Assembly: GCA_000433135.1 (NCBI GenBank)
Contig: HF991894.1
Span: forward strand, 1-7,323
DNA length: 7,323 nucleotides
Reading direction: 5' to 3'
Source of the DNA: Clostridium sp. CAG:921
GTDB taxonomy: Bacteria > Bacillota > Clostridia > TANB77 > CAG-465
Both the position numbers and the translations under genes were made by a program. The notes below the pieces were generated by a model that saw nothing but the letters and a program-made list of their open reading frames with translations, ran no database searches and was not told the origin of the DNA. Shown piece by piece: positions 5,993-7,323 of this stretch (within the stretch, counting starts at the first letter, position 1; each line of letters begins with the position of its first letter).

Positions 5993-6031
5993 TACTTTAT
6001 AAAAAATATGATATAATTGTGCTATAAAGTA
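5993..6031 (+). promoter_or_regulatory. Extended -10 promoter bracketed by a 9-bp inverted repeat
   Basis: TGATATAAT (6009-6017) is a full extended -10 for the membrane-protein gene. A perfect inverted repeat, TACTTTATA (5993-6001) and TATAAAGTA (6023-6031), is nearly centred on the -10, with half-site centres 30 bp apart, about three helical turns. That spacing suits a regulator binding both sides of the -10 or one with two dimers. No regulator gene is nearby in the window. Confidence 0.5.
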
Positions 6032-6054
6032 ATATTTTTTAAGGAGATGGCTCA

Positions 6055-6507
6055 ATGGAAGAAAATATTAAAACCAAAAAAGATAATAGGCTTAAAAATT
6101 TAATTGGGATTTTATTAATAATGCCAATTTATATGTTGATTTTGGTTATATTGAACTTGCAAGGAGACAATAGAATATTATTTCCATTATTAATGTATTT
6201 ACCTATAATTATTGGAATAGTATTGTCTTATAAAAATTATAACAATAAAGTAAGCAAAACAATTGGTGGTTGTAGTTTAGTATTTTTAGCTATAGCACTT
6301 TACTTTTTTTATCAAACCTACTTTGTTGAGTATTCTGGTTGGGATGGTTTAGGATATTATTTCCTTTGGCTTATAAATACCTCTATTCTTAAAGTTTTTT
6401 TATGTATTTTTTATGGAAAAATTGTTGGTTTAAAAAAGGCATTAAAATTCTTTATTATTTATGTATTATCAGTAGTATCTTCATTTGCATTGGGATTTTG
6501 GGCTTAA
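6055..6507 (+). CDS. Five-helix integral membrane protein, hypothetical
   Basis: 150 residues, start ATG 6055 with AAGGAGA at 6041-6047. After a hydrophilic, Lys-rich N-terminus (1-14) there are about five membrane helices: 15-35, 41-59, 70-90, 99-120 and 129-148. Short basic loops (KNYNNKVSK 60-68, GLKKALK 125-131) and an aromatic outer loop (EYSGWDGLGYY 92-102) connect them. No catalytic motif or transporter signature is visible and I do not recognise the family. It is monocistronic with its own operator-like promoter; no T-tract terminator follows directly. AT-rich codon use matches the upstream genes. It could be an immunity-type or stress-type membrane protein, but nothing in the sequence decides this. 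Confidence 0.8.
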   Translation: MEENIKTKKDNRLKNLIGILLIMPIYMLILVILNLQGDNRILFPLLMYLPIIIGIVLSYKNYNNKVSKTIGGCSLVFLAIALYFFYQTYFVEYSGWDGLGYYFLWLINTSILKVFLCIFYGKIVGLKKALKFFIIYVLSVVSSFALGFWA

Positions 6508-6770
6508 AATTTGATGAAATATAGTGTATAATTTTAGAAGAATAAAATAAAAAATATATTTAGACGCACAGCCATTCATTATCTTATAAATAAAAACAGA
6601 GAAGTATATTATATATAATCAACCTAGCTCTTACAAAAACAAAATAACAGGCAAAAGAGAACCTGTAATAGTAACTAATTTTGTTAGGATTTTACAAAAT
6701 ATTTGTGTATAAAATAACGCCAGGATAAAATCATGAAATTATTCTTTATCAGCTGTTACTAAGTGATTTC

Positions 6771-6791
6771 AATCCTTACAAGGATTTTTTT
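6771..6791 (+). terminator. Short intrinsic terminator
   Basis: Stem AATCCT/AGGATT with loop TACA, followed by five further T residues (6787-6791). It could end a transcript from the membrane-protein gene, more than 260 bases upstream, or a small RNA starting inside this stretch. Confidence 0.6.
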
Positions 6792-6795
6792 ATGT

Positions 6796-6850
6796 GGCTT
6801 TTAGTGTAAAAAATGTACATTTTCCAAAGCCATTGTGCTACAATGGTTTT
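6796..6850 (+). repeat. Two mutually exclusive hairpins and a 14-bp palindrome
   Basis: AAAGCC at 6826-6831 can pair back with GGCTTT (6796-6801), enclosing the perfect palindrome AAAATGTACATTTT (6810-6823). It can instead pair forward as part of an 11-bp stem, AAAGCCATTGT (6826-6836) with ACAATGGTTTT (6840-6850), loop GCT. Only one can form at a time in RNA, as in attenuators. Whether the region is transcribed is unknown. Confidence 0.4.
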
Positions 6851-6956
6851 CACAATTTTTGGTATTTTAAATGTTTGCAAAGCCTTGATATTACTGCAAT
6901 TAGCCAATATCTAAAAGAAATTTCATAATTTTATCCTAAAATAATGCACAGGATAG

Positions 6957-6985
6957 TAGACAAATTATGTAAAGTGTGTTATAAT
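6957..6985 (+). promoter_or_regulatory. Promoter of the last gene, with a 14-bp palindrome at its start site
   Basis: TAGACA (6957-6962), 17 bases, TATAAT (6980-6985). The perfect palindrome AATGCATATGCATT (6983-6996) overlaps the end of the -10 and the expected start near 6992, a classic position for a repressor operator. Confidence 0.7.
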
Positions 6986-7035
6986 GCATATGCATTGTAT
7001 ATATTTCTAAAATAATTATTAAGGAGGTTAACAAC

Positions 7036-7323
7036 ATGAAAAAAGCAGAAAAGATCTTTTTGTCACTTGCTATCATTTCTATGATATCATGTTGTGCGTG
7101 GTGTATTGTGCGGTGTGTCAAAGGAGTGCAGTTTAGTATAAACTGTACTCAACACATTAAAAGGGCAGCTGATGCTAGCACCGTTGAACGTGCAAAGGAA
7201 GAACTTGAAAAAGCAATTTCTTATGCAGAGAAAAATGGTCTAACAGAAGGTGTGGTGTCAGTATTTTTGCATCAGCCAAAAAATGATGTCGGATACTGGT
7301 ATCAAAATATGAAGGAAGCATAT
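7036..7323 (+). CDS. Membrane-anchored conserved hypothetical protein (partial, runs off the window)
   Basis: The first 96 codons are present with no stop. AAGGAGG (7021-7027) lies eight bases before ATG 7036. The N-terminus KKAEK is followed by one hydrophobic helix (residues ~7-28, IFLSLAIISMISCCAWCIV), which fits a membrane anchor; the Cys pair after MIS is a poor lipobox, so lipidation is less likely. The rest, NCTQHIKRAADASTVERAKE, KAISYAEKNGLTEGVVSVFL, DVGYWYQNMKEAY, matches a pattern I remember from conserved hypothetical proteins (C-x-LKRAADANT-ELAK, LT-GYTSV, DVGFWY-NLK) of unknown function. Codons such as CGG, CGT, GTG and AGC and a visibly higher G+C than the other genes suggest a different origin. 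Confidence 0.85.
   Translation, partial: MKKAEKIFLSLAIISMISCCAWCIVRCVKGVQFSINCTQHIKRAADASTVERAKEELEKAISYAEKNGLTEGVVSVFLHQPKNDVGYWYQNMKEAY

Larger units (their letters stand above)
6722..6937. repeat. Imperfect inverted repeat (18/19) enclosing ~180 bp
   Basis: AGGATAAAATCATGAAATT (6722-6740) is the reverse complement of 6919-6937 with one mismatch. Similarity continues weakly on both sides. Between the arms lie a terminator and two hairpins but no gene. This could be a MITE-like non-autonomous element or a folded RNA closed by a long stem. Each arm also contains AGGA plus ATGAAATT, like a ribosome site with a start codon, but the frames close after 8 or 9 codons. No target-site duplication was found. 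Confidence 0.45.
6508..7035. other. Non-coding stretch with repeats and hairpins
   Basis: No gene-like frame with a ribosome site is visible on either strand across 528 bases. 6508-6640 is plain AT-rich DNA with nothing I can identify. 6646-6666 contains a small AACAGG...CCTGT hairpin without a T-tract, and 6678-6700 an ATTTTGT...ACAAAAT inverted repeat. From 6722 come an 18/19 inverted repeat, a terminator, stacked hairpins and the promoter of the last gene, listed separately. Confidence 0.6.

Noticed and set aside
5711..6055. Minus-strand 114-residue ORF rich in Phe, Tyr, Ile and His
   Set aside because: Antisense of the pseudogene tail and a promoter region, with composition expected from AT-rich chance frames and no ribosome site.
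6760..6786. CRISPR-like repeat (reverse complement contains GGATTGAAATC)
   Set aside because: Only a single copy, no spacing pattern, and it forms part of a terminator hairpin.
6781..6910. Minus-strand open stretch (NIKALQTFKIPKIVKT...)
   Set aside because: No start codon with ribosome site, short, and overlaps the hairpin and palindrome structures; cannot be supported as coding.
6936..7121. Minus-strand 61-residue ORF
   Set aside because: Overlaps the promoter and start of the well-supported 7036 gene; shadow frame.

Overview
The window reads as an AT-rich Bacillota chromosome or accessory region, probably a gut-type Clostridia-like lineage. The reasons are strong AAGGAG-type Shine-Dalgarno sites, TTGACA/TATAAT-like and extended -10 (TGnTATAAT) promoters, tRNAs with encoded CCA, intrinsic terminators, a ToxN/AbiQ-family toxin, and TGA used as a stop with TGG as Trp. 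No rRNA, ordinary metabolic gene or CRISPR array is present. The species cannot be named from the sequence.

Left part (1-1881): a minus-strand type III toxin (ToxN/AbiQ family) is broken by a one-base frameshift, and no tandem-repeat antitoxin RNA is recognisable upstream of it. A divergent promoter drives a 196-residue orphan with a Cys-rich tail. Next comes what looks like the last ~60 bases of a group II intron, abutting the start of a small single-pass membrane protein that has no Shine-Dalgarno site of its own.

Middle (1994-5337): a textbook promoter, a CAT-anticodon tRNA whose acceptor stem fits tRNA-Ile2 (lysidine-modified) better than elongator Met, tRNA-Tyr(GTA) and a terminator form a tight tRNA operon. 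After a gene-poor stretch with an unexplained promoter, a two-gene operon runs from an extended -10 promoter: a 148-residue acidic protein with a basic amphipathic C-terminal helix, then a 682-residue cytoplasmic protein with a HELGH zinc-protease motif. A long hairpin terminator ends it. This pair is the best candidate for an undescribed system here.

Right part (5338-7323): decayed mobile DNA, namely a serine-recombinase N-terminus broken by a 4-bp duplication and joined to the C-terminal part of an unrecognised protein that is itself frameshifted. Then a five-helix membrane protein follows, whose -10 box is bracketed by a 9-bp inverted repeat. About 530 bp of non-coding DNA holds an 18/19 inverted repeat and stacked hairpins. 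The window ends inside a membrane-anchored conserved hypothetical gene of visibly higher G+C.

Overall this is an accessory island with at least four damaged or mobile remnants (toxin, intron end, recombinase, unknown gene) around one intact tRNA operon and one intact two-gene operon. Function is known only for the tRNAs and, by family, for the toxin and recombinase remnants.
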